Part shown: positions 16,153 through 23,887 of the stretch, piece by piece
How positions within the stretch are numbered: position 1 is the first letter of the stretch
Layout: each line of letters starts with the position of its first letter
NCBI GenBank assembly: GCA_900554895.1
Contig: USIX01000004.1
Span: 1-37,681 of the forward strand
Origin: an uncultured Megamonas sp.
GTDB taxonomy: Bacteria > Bacillota > Negativicutes > Selenomonadales > Selenomonadaceae
Direction: 5' to 3'
Length of the DNA stretch: 37,681 nt
Made by a program: the position numbers and the translations under genes
Notes under the pieces: generated by a model
Told to the model about the DNA's origin: nothing
The model's input: only the letters and a program-made list of their open reading frames with translations
Database searches by the model: none

Positions 16153-17163
16153 TTAATATTCCAAATCCTTATGCGTAACACGTTTTCTGAATACCCAGTA
16201 TGTCCATCCCTGATATATTAACACAATAGGCACGAAGCATACGGCGGCTATCGTCATAATCTGCAAAGTGTATTCCGTGGAAGACGCATTGTAAATCGTA
16301 AGACTCCAATCAGGATTTAAAGTAGAAATCAGAATACGCGGGAATAAACCAGTAAATACGGATAAAGTAGTAAATACGATTGCCAGCGAAGAGCAGATGA
16401 AGCCTTTTACATACTGGCGGGATTTATACACCAATAGAATGGAAATTACAAATACTGCCGCCGCTAAAACCATAAAAGCCGCAGATATGATACTGTTCCA
16501 CATATCCGTATTCAAAACAGTGAAAATCATGCAAAGCACATAGAAAATCGCTGCCGTACCGCCGACACATACAGAAACTTTTCTCAATCGTTCAATCAAA
16601 GCAGTATCGGCAAGACGAAGAGTCAGAAAAACCATTCCGTGATAAGCAAATACCAAAAGGAAGGCTATTCCGCCGATAATCGTATACAAAGACAGTAAAT
16701 CCCAGAACGTGCCTTTATAAATCATTTCGCCATTAATGGCAAATCCCTTCATCATGTTCGTAACGGCAACACCCCATAAAAAAGCAGGGAGAGCACTGCC
16801 GATAAAAATCAGCCAGTCCCACAGATTACGCCAGACGGAACACTCATGCTTGCTGCGAAATTCAAACGCCACTCCGCGTACGATAAGACCCAAAAGCATT
16901 AAGAATAATGCCATGTACAGCATGGAAAACATCGTAGCATAAACATGCGGAAATGCCGCAAACATAGCTCCACCGGCCGTAATCATCCATACTTCATTGC
17001 CGTCCCAGACCGGCCCTATAGTATTTATGAGCATGCGCCGTTCCACATCATTTTTACCGAAAAACGGCAAAATAGTACCGACCCCGTAATCAAAACCTTC
17101 GAGGAAGAAGAACCCTACAAACAAAATAGTTACTAAAATAAACCATACAATTTGTAAATCCAT
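16153..17163 (-). CDS. cydB: Cytochrome bd ubiquinol/menaquinol oxidase subunit II, 336 aa
   Basis: Membrane subunit of cytochrome bd oxidase, paired with CydA. Hydrophobic throughout, with about eight or nine transmembrane helices and the family N-terminus (FFFLEGFDYGVG, then NTIGPVWDGNEVW). It is somewhat shorter than E. coli CydB (379 aa), as usual in Firmicutes. Its ATG overlaps the cydA stop codon (TAATG), a sign of translational coupling. Confidence 0.95.
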   Translation of the reverse strand: MDLQIVWFILVTILFVGFFFLEGFDYGVGTILPFFGKNDVERRMLINTIGPVWDGNEVWMITAGGAMFAAFPHVYATMFSMLYMALFLMLLGLIVRGVAFEFRSKHECSVWRNLWDWLIFIGSALPAFLWGVAVTNMMKGFAINGEMIYKGTFWDLLSLYTIIGGIAFLLVFAYHGMVFLTLRLADTALIERLRKVSVCVGGTAAIFYVLCMIFTVLNTDMWNSIISAAFMVLAAAVFVISILLVYKSRQYVKGFICSSLAIVFTTLSVFTGLFPRILISTLNPDWSLTIYNASSTEYTLQIMTIAAVCFVPIVLIYQGWTYWVFRKRVTHKDLEY

Positions 17164-18518
17164 TATGCTTCGCCTCCTTCGTCCAGTTTATGGGCATCTT
17201 TGCGTACGAATTTAACAGCAATAGTCAGTGCCGCTATTGCTAAAAGCGCATAAATGAGAGTAAATCCGACCAATGTTATCAGAACTTCCGTTGTCGTTAT
17301 ATTCTGCGATACGGCATCGGAAACTTTCTGCAGACCGACAACCATCCACGGCTGACGTCCTGCTTCCGTAATAATCCAGCCGAAAGTGTTGGCAATAAAC
17401 GGAAGCGGTAAAATCATAACGAGAATATTCAAAAACCAGCGGCAGTTTTCCAAGCGTTTCGTATACAGCAGAAAACCTGCCAAAAACAGTGCACCAATCA
17501 TCGCCACACCGCAGGCAATCATTATTCTGAAGCTCCAAAACAGTAAAACCACATTTGGAATGTAATCATCATAACCGTACTGCTGTACAAGCTGCGCCTG
17601 CATTTCATTGATGCCTTTTCCCTCGCCCGCCGGTGCATTGTATATCATACCCGAAAGCAGATATGGTATTTCAATGGCATCATGATTTACTTTATTTTCC
17701 GTATCAATATTGGCAACCACCGTAAACGGAGCAGGGTCAGCCGTTTCCCATAAAGCTTCCATCGAAGCCATCTTCATCGGCACGTTTTTACCGATATACT
17801 GTGCCTGCATATGACCGCTGCCCATCACAAGGAACAGACCTACCAGACCGTAAATAATACCGGCTTTAATACCTGTTCTAAAAGTTTCAATATTTTCGCC
17901 GCGCAGCAGTTTATATGCCCCCACAGCCACAACGATTATGCCTGCCGTAGTAATACCGGATAAAACGGTGTGTGCATACTGTCCTACGACATAAGGATTA
18001 GTTACAAGAGCCAGAAAATCCGTCATTTCCGCTCTGCCGTTCTGCACCGCATAACCGACAGGATTTTGCATGAAAGAGTTGGCCACCAAAATCCAAAAAG
18101 CGGATAAATTGCTGCCAAATGCTACAAGCCAAATAGACAAACAATGCAATTTTTTAGACAAACGGCCTTCACCGAAAATCCATACGCCTAAAAATACCGA
18201 TTCAAGGAAAAATGCCGTCAAAGCTTCGAGTGCCAGCGGTGCACCGAAAATATCTCCCATAAAACGGGAATATTCCGACCAGTTCATGCCAAAATGAAAT
18301 TCCTGCACAATACCGGTTACAACACCCATGGCAAAAGAAATGATGAATAATTTTCCTATGAATTTTGCCAAACGTTTATAAACAATATTATCCGTTTTCA
18401 GATACATTGTCTGCATAATCGCGATAAAGATTGACAAACCAAGTGAAATAGGAACAAATAAAAAATGGTAGATTGTAGTAATAGCAAACTGCAATCTCGA
18501 TAGAGTTATAACGTCCAT
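17163..18518 (-). CDS. cydA: Cytochrome bd quinol oxidase subunit I, short Q-loop type, 451 aa
   Basis: Heme-bearing subunit that oxidises quinol and reduces O2 to water. Axial heme ligands are visible as His18 (TTIYHFLF), His183 (YAHTVLSG) and Met333 (FWSFRIM). Conserved acidic residues Glu99 and Glu106 lie in the next helices, and GRQPW is at 387-391. At 451 residues it is about 70 shorter than E. coli CydA (522), the difference lying mainly in the Q-loop after helix 6, so it is a short-Q-loop enzyme. The start follows GGGAGG. In a fermentative anaerobe this operon gives oxygen scavenging at low O2. Confidence 0.96.
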   Translation of the reverse strand: MDVITLSRLQFAITTIYHFLFVPISLGLSIFIAIMQTMYLKTDNIVYKRLAKFIGKLFIISFAMGVVTGIVQEFHFGMNWSEYSRFMGDIFGAPLALEALTAFFLESVFLGVWIFGEGRLSKKLHCLSIWLVAFGSNLSAFWILVANSFMQNPVGYAVQNGRAEMTDFLALVTNPYVVGQYAHTVLSGITTAGIIVVAVGAYKLLRGENIETFRTGIKAGIIYGLVGLFLVMGSGHMQAQYIGKNVPMKMASMEALWETADPAPFTVVANIDTENKVNHDAIEIPYLLSGMIYNAPAGEGKGINEMQAQLVQQYGYDDYIPNVVLLFWSFRIMIACGVAMIGALFLAGFLLYTKRLENCRWFLNILVMILPLPFIANTFGWIITEAGRQPWMVVGLQKVSDAVSQNITTTEVLITLVGFTLIYALLAIAALTIAVKFVRKDAHKLDEGGEA

Positions 18519-18554
18519 TTATAAACCTCCCTTATCATGAAATATTTACTTTAA

Positions 18555-18583
18555 GTATAATTTAAAAATAATTAAAATGCAAC
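18555..18583 (-). promoter_or_regulatory. cydA promoter
   Basis: On the minus strand, -35 TTGCAT (18578-18583), 17-bp spacer, -10 TATACT (18555-18560), about 37 bp before the cydA start. Confidence 0.7.
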
Positions 18584-18596
18584 AAATGGTATTAAT

Positions 18597-18611
18597 AGAT
18601 AATAATTATCA
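18597..18611. promoter_or_regulatory. Fur-box-like palindrome between cydA and the hydrolase gene
   Basis: GATAATAATTATC is a perfect 13-bp palindrome. The 15-bp site matches the TGATAATNATTATCA 7-1-7 Fur-family box at 14 of 15 positions. It lies about 14 bp upstream of the cydA -35 and about 85 bp before the divergent gene, so either or both could be controlled by a Fur, PerR or Zur protein. Confidence 0.5.
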
Positions 18612-18696
18612 TAGATTTCTAATAAAAATTTAATTTTATTTTTGTCCAAAAATAATATATACTCTTGTTGTTATTTAAACTATTGGCGGTGATATT

Positions 18697-19650
18697 TTGA
18701 AAATTTTTCTTTCCAGATTTTTTGTTTTTCTCATTGGTCTCTTAGTCGGTTCAATCATCACATTCAATACACTCGGTCTTATTCTGGGCAATATTATTTA
18801 TCAGGAACTGAGTGACCCGAAATTAAACATCAACATTACAGGCATAGTCAATCATTCACAGGATTTGACACATATACACGAATTAGAACAGAATTCGCCC
18901 AATGCGCAGAAAATCTCCCTGCAATCTGCCGACAATCAGACAATGACCGGTACTTTCATCAATAACAATTCCGACAAAACCGTTATTTTAATTCACGGTC
19001 TCTATCAAAACCGCTCCATGAGTATAATCTATACTGATACATACGCTCGGCTCGGTTTCAACGTTCTGCTGATTGATTTACGCAGTCATGGCGAAAGCGG
19101 CGGCATTATCACCTGGGGACAGACAGAAATTAAAGATATTGACCTGTGGTGCGACTATCTGCGTCATTCGCAAAATCAAAAATCAATCGGTATTCACGGT
19201 GTTTCGCTCGGAGGCGCTTTTGCCCTTCTACACAGCGGTCTCTCAGCGCATAGTGCCGATTTTTACGTGGAAGACAGTTCCTACAGCGATTTAAAAAGCC
19301 TGTACTATAATCATCTGCATAATATGATACAACTTCCCACCAATTCAAAAATGCTTGATGTTCTCTGGGCTTATTCGCAAATCTGCATGTACTGGCATAC
19401 AAGAGCAACTCTTGATGACCTCTCGCCTCGGCAAGCTGTAGAAAAAGCCACATCACCAATTCTGTTTTTGCACGGCGATGCAGATACATTAATTCCGCCT
19501 GCCGCACTGTATGATTTATACAACAACTGCCAGGCACCGAAACAAATACACATCTTTAAAAATTCCATTCATGCACAGGAAATTGTCGATTATCCGGAAG
19601 AATACAATCAAACCATCCGCAATTTTCTGCAGGAAAATAATTTAATTTAA
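18697..19650 (+). CDS. Membrane-anchored alpha/beta hydrolase, 317 aa
   Basis: A serine hydrolase held by an N-terminal membrane segment (about residues 7-32), with the catalytic domain probably on the outer face of the cytoplasmic membrane. The alpha/beta-hydrolase elements are clear: oxyanion loop HG at 100-101 (VILIHGLYQ), LIDLRSHGES, nucleophile elbow GVSLG with Ser170, Asp263 in LHGDAD, and His292 near the end. The substrate cannot be read from sequence. The start is a TTG with GGTGAT upstream. It is followed 16 bp later by a small membrane protein gene, probably in the same transcript, and is divergent from cydA. Confidence 0.85.
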   Translation: MKIFLSRFFVFLIGLLVGSIITFNTLGLILGNIIYQELSDPKLNINITGIVNHSQDLTHIHELEQNSPNAQKISLQSADNQTMTGTFINNNSDKTVILIHGLYQNRSMSIIYTDTYARLGFNVLLIDLRSHGESGGIITWGQTEIKDIDLWCDYLRHSQNQKSIGIHGVSLGGAFALLHSGLSAHSADFYVEDSSYSDLKSLYYNHLHNMIQLPTNSKMLDVLWAYSQICMYWHTRATLDDLSPRQAVEKATSPILFLHGDADTLIPPAALYDLYNNCQAPKQIHIFKNSIHAQEIVDYPEEYNQTIRNFLQENNLI

Positions 19651-19666
19651 TTCGGAGGTTTTTTGC

Positions 19667-20182
19667 TTGAAACTGTATAATATACTATTTCCCATTTGGC
19701 TGTTGTGGATTTTTCCCACAATGTGGCTGATTATAATGCCTGCCAATCTTATTATTGATGCTCTTGTCATCATTTTGACCTTGAAATTTCTCAAAATCAC
19801 CGACATTAAAGCCGTACTTAAAACAGTAATCTGGCGGACATGGGTCTGCGGCTTTTTAGCGGATTTTGTCGGTTGTCTGTTACTGTTTTCCGTAAACCTG
19901 GTTAAATTTTCACCAGAAAGCCAAATTTACTGGTGGTGGAATAATAATATGATGGCAATAAATTACAATGCTTTTGCTAATATCTATGCTTTCTTTCTAA
20001 CAACATTCGCGCTGTTCATATCAGCCTATTTAATCTACTGGTTTAACAGCCGCTTCTGTCTTCGAGAAGCTTCACTTTCCGTCAAACAGAAAAAACAACT
20101 GGCCGCTTCTCTTGCCGTATTTACCGCTCCGTATGTATTTTATCTGCCATCATCACTATTATTCGGGTCCGGAGCAATGTAA
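19667..20182 (+). CDS. Small integral membrane protein of unknown function, 171 aa
   Basis: Mostly hydrophobic, with about four transmembrane helices (roughly 7-40, 60-80, 100-122 and 145-165) and Trp-rich ends. No enzyme or transporter motif was recognised. The start is a TTG with GGAGG about 8 nt upstream. It lies 16 bp after the hydrolase gene, which suggests a linked role at the membrane. A terminator follows at 20239. Confidence 0.75.
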   Translation: MKLYNILFPIWLLWIFPTMWLIIMPANLIIDALVIILTLKFLKITDIKAVLKTVIWRTWVCGFLADFVGCLLLFSVNLVKFSPESQIYWWWNNNMMAINYNAFANIYAFFLTTFALFISAYLIYWFNSRFCLREASLSVKQKKQLAASLAVFTAPYVFYLPSSLLFGSGAM

Positions 20183-20238
20183 TCGAACCGGAGCATTTTT
20201 CTTCAATTCGATTTCCTTGACAAATAAATAAACAGACA

Positions 20239-20285
20239 AAAAAGGCTATCGATATAAACAATTTTTTTATATCGATAGCCTTTTT
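20239..20285. terminator. Bidirectional terminator
   Basis: AAAAAGGCTATCGATATA (20239-20256) pairs perfectly with 20268-20285 over 18 bp, with T runs on both strands. It serves the membrane-protein gene on the plus strand and the convergent DUF3298-type gene on the minus strand. Confidence 0.9.
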
Positions 20286-20288
20286 ATC

Positions 20289-20939
20289 TTATTTTAAAAT
20301 TACATCAATCAATCCTGCCGCATACGGTGCTATTTCATAACGTTGAAACAGTACATGCAGATTGCCGTCATCATCTATATAAAATTCTTCCGGAAAAGCC
20401 GTAATATTAAGCGGTATAACATCGCTGTTGTACAGTCTGTCACCTACCTGCGCCAAAACTTCCTTCGTTAAATTACTTACCGTATACAAATCTTCACTTT
20501 TGCCTAATGCCTGATTTTCTTTCACAAACTGATTAAAACTTATCAGATTGCCTTCACTGTCAAAAGTCAATCCATACGTATACGTATTCGGATGAGCCGC
20601 TCCTTTTGGCATGGAGGAGCAGTCAATTGTCAGACTGAAGAAATTGGCATTATTCGCTCTGATGTCATAGCTGACAAAACCGGTAACCGCATAGCCGTCC
20701 TTATTCTGTTTATCCGTATAATCGATATATTTATTAACTATTTTCTCAATCTGCGAATTTATTCTCGATTTAATCAGAATATTATCTGCATCAACCGTAG
20801 GATATTTGCCTTCCACAAACTCCGTTTTAATCTGATTTTCCTCCACAGAATACCCTTGTGTCTGTTCCTGCGCACCGGCTACACTTATGAGCAGCAACAT
20901 CATCACCGCCAAATTCGCAAAAATACGTTTCAAATTCAT
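20289..20939 (-). CDS. Secreted DUF3298 (RsiV C-terminal-like) domain protein, 216 aa
   Basis: An N-terminal signal peptide (basic MNLKR, hydrophobic core, SVAGA before Gln) directs it across the membrane. The rest resembles the DUF4163/DUF3298 module found in RsiV and PdaC proteins: a central AAHPNTYTYGLTFDSEGN segment, and a C-terminal FYIDDDGNLHVLFQRYE followed by IAPYAAG, which is the family's most conserved part. No transmembrane anti-sigma segment is present, so this is a stand-alone secreted module of unknown role. The frame is open to 21002, but AGGAGGG sits just before the ATG at 20939. Confidence 0.8.
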   Translation of the reverse strand: MNLKRIFANLAVMMLLLISVAGAQEQTQGYSVEENQIKTEFVEGKYPTVDADNILIKSRINSQIEKIVNKYIDYTDKQNKDGYAVTGFVSYDIRANNANFFSLTIDCSSMPKGAAHPNTYTYGLTFDSEGNLISFNQFVKENQALGKSEDLYTVSNLTKEVLAQVGDRLYNSDVIPLNITAFPEEFYIDDDGNLHVLFQRYEIAPYAAGLIDVILK

Positions 20940-21016
20940 TTCAATCCCTCCTAAAGGTTTTTCATTATGATATGAATTATAACATGACAAGATTAAAATC
21001 ATATTAAAACTATCAA

Positions 21017-21790
21017 TTATTTTCCGATAAATTCTGGTAATCTTTTTTCCTTAAAAGCATTTATACCTTCTTGGCAATCCTGCGTTCCCAGACAGAAAGT
21101 CTGTACAAGTGCTTCCTCGTCCAGAAACTCCTCCAGATTGTGATACGATTTATTGAGCATTTTCTTCATGTAAGCGATGGCCAGCGGCGCGCCTTTGGCT
21201 ATCTTATTTGCCAGTTTTTCCGTTTCAATGATTAAATCCTCCTGTGTATAAACGTGCATTACCATCTGCAGTTTTTCCGCTTCCTGTGCACTTATAACAT
21301 CCGCTGTAAACATAAGCTCTTTCGCCTTCTGCAAGCCGACGGTTTCTTTTAAAAGATACATACCGCCGCAGTCCGGCACCAGTCCTACATTAACAAAACT
21401 CTGAATAAATTTAGCATTTTCGCTGCTGCATACAATATCACAGGCAAGCATCAAATTTACGCCGGCTCCTGCCGTTACGCCGTTTACCATAGCGATAACT
21501 GGTTTTACACAATTTCTTATGCGAAGCGTCATCTTTCCTACCCGTTCAATGAAATTACGGCGCGACAAATCGTCCGTCATTCCTTCCAGATAATTCAAAT
21601 CGCCGCCGGCGCAAAAAGCTCTGCCTGCTCCCGTTAAAATAATAACACGGATATTTTCATCTTTTTCCAGTTCGCTGAGCACCGCATGAAAATCCTCCAC
21701 CAAATCGTCGTTCATCGCATTTAAGCACTTGGGACGGTTCAATGTCATAATTCCCAATCCGTCTTTTCTTTCCACCAATACATTTTCCAT
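21017..21790 (-). CDS. Enoyl-CoA hydratase/isomerase (crotonase) family protein, PaaG-like active site, 257 aa
   Basis: Crotonase-fold acyl-CoA enzyme: oxyanion-hole segment GAGRAFCAGGDL (54-65) and VTAGAGVNLMLACD (105-118). The two catalytic glutamates of classical enoyl-CoA hydratase (rat Glu144 and Glu164) fall here on Asn112 and Phe132, so simple hydratase activity is unlikely. Instead GLVPDCGG places Asp140 where PaaG-type delta3-delta2 isomerases have their catalytic Asp. A double-bond isomerase role is therefore inferred. No phenylacetate or beta-oxidation genes are nearby. Start ATG at 21790 with AGGAGGA; the longer frame to 21820 lacks a ribosome-binding site. Confidence 0.85.
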   Translation of the reverse strand: MENVLVERKDGLGIMTLNRPKCLNAMNDDLVEDFHAVLSELEKDENIRVIILTGAGRAFCAGGDLNYLEGMTDDLSRRNFIERVGKMTLRIRNCVKPVIAMVNGVTAGAGVNLMLACDIVCSSENAKFIQSFVNVGLVPDCGGMYLLKETVGLQKAKELMFTADVISAQEAEKLQMVMHVYTQEDLIIETEKLANKIAKGAPLAIAYMKKMLNKSYHNLEEFLDEEALVQTFCLGTQDCQEGINAFKEKRLPEFIGK

Positions 21791-21814
21791 ACTAAAATCC
21801 TCCTGTATTTTATT

Positions 21815-21844
21815 TTGCATTTTATTCTTTTAAAGCTGTATAAT
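21815..21844 (+). promoter_or_regulatory. Promoter of the 95-aa gene
   Basis: -35 TTGCAT (21815-21820), 18-bp spacer, -10 TATAAT (21839-21844), about 32 bp before the start at 21877. It lies between the divergent crotonase-family gene and this one. Confidence 0.6.
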
Positions 21845-21876
21845 AATAAAAAATTCACTATAAGGAAGTGCTGTAA

Positions 21877-22164
21877 ATGAGTGTAAAAATCACAGGTTAC
21901 TATAAATTGCCGAATGAAATCAACCCACAACTAATAGAGTTTGACAAAGTATTCGATATTTCCTTTATGCGCCGCTATACAAAATATAAAACTTTTGCCA
22001 AATTTCTCGCCGGCGGAAAATTCAATATTACCTGCCAAAAGGATTTTGAAGATTTGCCGGAAGAGTTGATGGACAGACACGTTGCTAAAAATACTCAGTT
22101 TAAATCATGGCAGGAAATGCTGGATTTTGCTACGGACAGATATATTATGCGCCGTTCTCAATAA
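21877..22164 (+). CDS. Hypothetical protein, 95 aa
   Basis: The ATG has AAGGAAGTG about 8 nt upstream and a recognisable promoter, so it is likely expressed. The protein is soluble and charged, with no signal peptide or membrane segment and one Cys. Aromatic and basic residues cluster in the middle (FMRRYTKYKTFAKFL), and the C-terminus is helical. No family is recognised. It lies just upstream of the marR promoter, without an obvious terminator between them. Confidence 0.65.
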   Translation: MSVKITGYYKLPNEINPQLIEFDKVFDISFMRRYTKYKTFAKFLAGGKFNITCQKDFEDLPEELMDRHVAKNTQFKSWQEMLDFATDRYIMRRSQ

Positions 22165-22170
22165 AGTCGC

Positions 22171-22221
22171 TTTACAAAATTTTTATCATTATTTATAATA
22201 TAGTTAGTCGACTAATTATAT
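22171..22221 (+). promoter_or_regulatory. marR promoter with overlapping 24-bp operator (copy 1)
   Basis: -35 TTTACA (22171-22176), 17-bp spacer, -10 TATAAT (22194-22199). A palindromic site at 22198-22221, core TTAGTCGACTAA, begins inside the -10 and covers the expected transcription start. Its exact reverse complement recurs at 22735-22758. The TTAG-N4-CTAA form is typical of MarR-family operators, so autorepression is inferred. Confidence 0.85.
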
Positions 22222-22234
22222 TGAAAGGATGCCT

Positions 22235-22720
22235 ATGCCGAAACAAATCATTCCTACAAAACAGGAACTAGAACATTATGCAGAAAAAATGCCGGAAATC
22301 AATCCATCATCAATAATTGCCATGCTGACGGTTAAACAGGCAGCGAGTAAGATACAGCATGAAATTCTGGACGTACTGCAAAAAAAATATCAGCTTTCCG
22401 AAGGAAAACTGCGGGTCATGATTATCCTGCACCAGCAAAAAAATTCAATATCACCGTCTTTTCTCGCACAGAAAACAGGTGTTACGAAAGCCACTATAAG
22501 CATTATGCTCAAACGAATGCAACGCGATGGTCTTGTTGAGCTCATCTCCAGCAGTGAAGACGGCAGAGCCAAAAAAATCCGTCTCAGCTCCAAAGGCAGA
22601 GTGATGATGGACAAAATTCTGCCCGACCATTATCTGCGTGTCAGCAGACTCATGGGAAAATTAAATTCCGAAGAACAGCAACAACTTATTTATCTATTAC
22701 AAAAAATCGCCTCTAAATGA
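22235..22720 (+). CDS. MarR-family transcriptional regulator, 161 aa
   Basis: A winged-helix MarR protein: an N-terminal dimerisation helix, HTH in SPSFLAQKTGVTKATISIMLKRM, and wing LISSSEDGRAKKIRLSSKG (the DxRxKxxxLT-type motif). The ATG at 22235 is chosen because AAAGGA lies 5-10 nt before it, while the ATG at 22229 overlaps that site. It is the first gene of a cluster with an HlyD-type adaptor, an ABC-2 permease and a universal stress protein. Identical operators stand before this gene and before the adaptor, so it very probably represses both transcription units until a ligand, perhaps a toxic small molecule, binds. Confidence 0.93.
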   Translation: MPKQIIPTKQELEHYAEKMPEINPSSIIAMLTVKQAASKIQHEILDVLQKKYQLSEGKLRVMIILHQQKNSISPSFLAQKTGVTKATISIMLKRMQRDGLVELISSSEDGRAKKIRLSSKGRVMMDKILPDHYLRVSRLMGKLNSEEQQQLIYLLQKIASK

Positions 22721-22728
22721 GGCTTTTT
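22709..22728 (+). terminator. Short terminator/attenuator at the end of marR
   Basis: GCCTC (22709-22713) and GAGGC (22719-22723) form a 5-bp GC-rich stem with a 5-nt loop, followed by TTTTT. The stem includes the marR stop codon. It would reduce read-through into the efflux genes. Confidence 0.6.
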
Positions 22729-22734
22729 CCGCCT

Positions 22735-22758
22735 ATATAATTAGTCGACTAACTATAT
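22735..22758 (+). promoter_or_regulatory. Second 24-bp MarR operator (inverted copy) before the HlyD gene
   Basis: An exact reverse complement of 22198-22221, centred on TTAGTCGACTAA and ending 4 bp before AAGGAGG. A TATAAT at 22736-22741 within it could be a -10, but no convincing -35 lies 17 bp upstream. It may block a local promoter or act as a roadblock to transcription from the marR promoter. Confidence 0.85.
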
Positions 22759-22774
22759 GAAGGAGGATTATTAA

Positions 22775-23887
22775 ATGAATTTACGAAAAAAAACTTTTAC
22801 TATGTGCGGTATTTTTATTGCGCTTTTAATCATCAGTGGAATTACCCTAATGTATAAGGGAAATGATGCTATAGCTCTCGCTGTCGAAAAAAAGAACGGC
22901 ATTCTTACAGCGGAACAGATAAAATTGTCCTTTAATTCCGTCGGCGGTCGCTTAATCAATGAAGCCGTTAAAGAAGGTCAGGACGTAAAAAAAGGCGATA
23001 TCATTATGCAGCTCGACAGCACCGATACCGATTTGGCCATTGAAGAATTACAGACACAAATCAAACAGCTTGACGCCCAAATTAATTCTTTAAAAGGAAC
23101 AATCAATGTACAATATGCTCAAACAAATACACAGGAAATACAGACTTTTAATCAAATAGACCAGCAAAAAGCTGCACTTGCCTCTGCTCAGGCAACACTG
23201 GCCAATACACAGTTAGACTACAACCGTAAACAGCAGCTTCTGCAAGTCAGTGCCATTTCCCAATCCGAATTTGACGCTGCTGAAACGGAATTGACCGTTG
23301 CTTTAGAAAATGCTGCTCAGCAGCGCGAACTTTTAAACCAACTTTTAGGCGGAGCACAGGATAACGATAATACATACGCTATCAATTTGCCGACAATTTC
23401 CCAGAAACGGCAAGAAATAGACAATAAATCCAACGATTTGGACGCTCTTATCCAGCAGAAAAACCAGCTTGAAGTACAGTTAAAGGAATTACAGGTGGCA
23501 AAATCCCGTCTTACACTGTATGCGCCGGAAGACGGAAAAATCCTTTCCGTTCTCGCCAAGCAAGGTGAAATGATTTCGGCCAACACACCGGTCGTCCTTT
23601 TGGAAAGCACACGCCGCTACTATGATATCTATATCAACGAACAGCAGGTCGCTCATCTATCCAAAGGCGATATTATCACCGGTACGAGCATTGCCAATAA
23701 TCTGACCGTTCCCGGAAAAATCCGCTTAATCACACAAGCTCCTGGATTTGCTGACCTTAAGCAGTCGCGCGAAAAAGGGCAGTCTGACCTTTCCGCTTTC
23801 CAGATACGTATCTACACCGACCCTGTAGCAGGACTACAGACCGGTATGACAATCGAGGTAACAGATGATGAATTCGCTAAAAGATGA
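22775..23887 (+). CDS. HlyD/MFP-family periplasmic adaptor protein, 370 aa
   Basis: A membrane fusion protein that links an inner-membrane pump to the outer membrane, fitting a diderm cell. It has an N-terminal membrane anchor (about 11-27), a lipoyl-like half (GGRLINEAVKEGQDVKKGDIIMQLD), a long alpha-helical coiled-coil hairpin rich in Gln (about 80-235), the second lipoyl half (LTLYAPEDGKILSVLAKQGE), and a beta-barrel domain ending in GLQTGMTIEV. The start has AAGGAGG. It overlaps the following permease gene by 23 bp, so the two are translationally coupled. It is likely controlled by the operator just upstream. Confidence 0.9.
   Translation: MNLRKKTFTMCGIFIALLIISGITLMYKGNDAIALAVEKKNGILTAEQIKLSFNSVGGRLINEAVKEGQDVKKGDIIMQLDSTDTDLAIEELQTQIKQLDAQINSLKGTINVQYAQTNTQEIQTFNQIDQQKAALASAQATLANTQLDYNRKQQLLQVSAISQSEFDAAETELTVALENAAQQRELLNQLLGGAQDNDNTYAINLPTISQKRQEIDNKSNDLDALIQQKNQLEVQLKELQVAKSRLTLYAPEDGKILSVLAKQGEMISANTPVVLLESTRRYYDIYINEQQVAHLSKGDIITGTSIANNLTVPGKIRLITQAPGFADLKQSREKGQSDLSAFQIRIYTDPVAGLQTGMTIEVTDDEFAKR

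Noticed and set aside
22229..22234. ATG at 22229 as the marR start
   Set aside because: It overlaps the AAAGGA ribosome-binding site, which is well spaced for the ATG at 22235.
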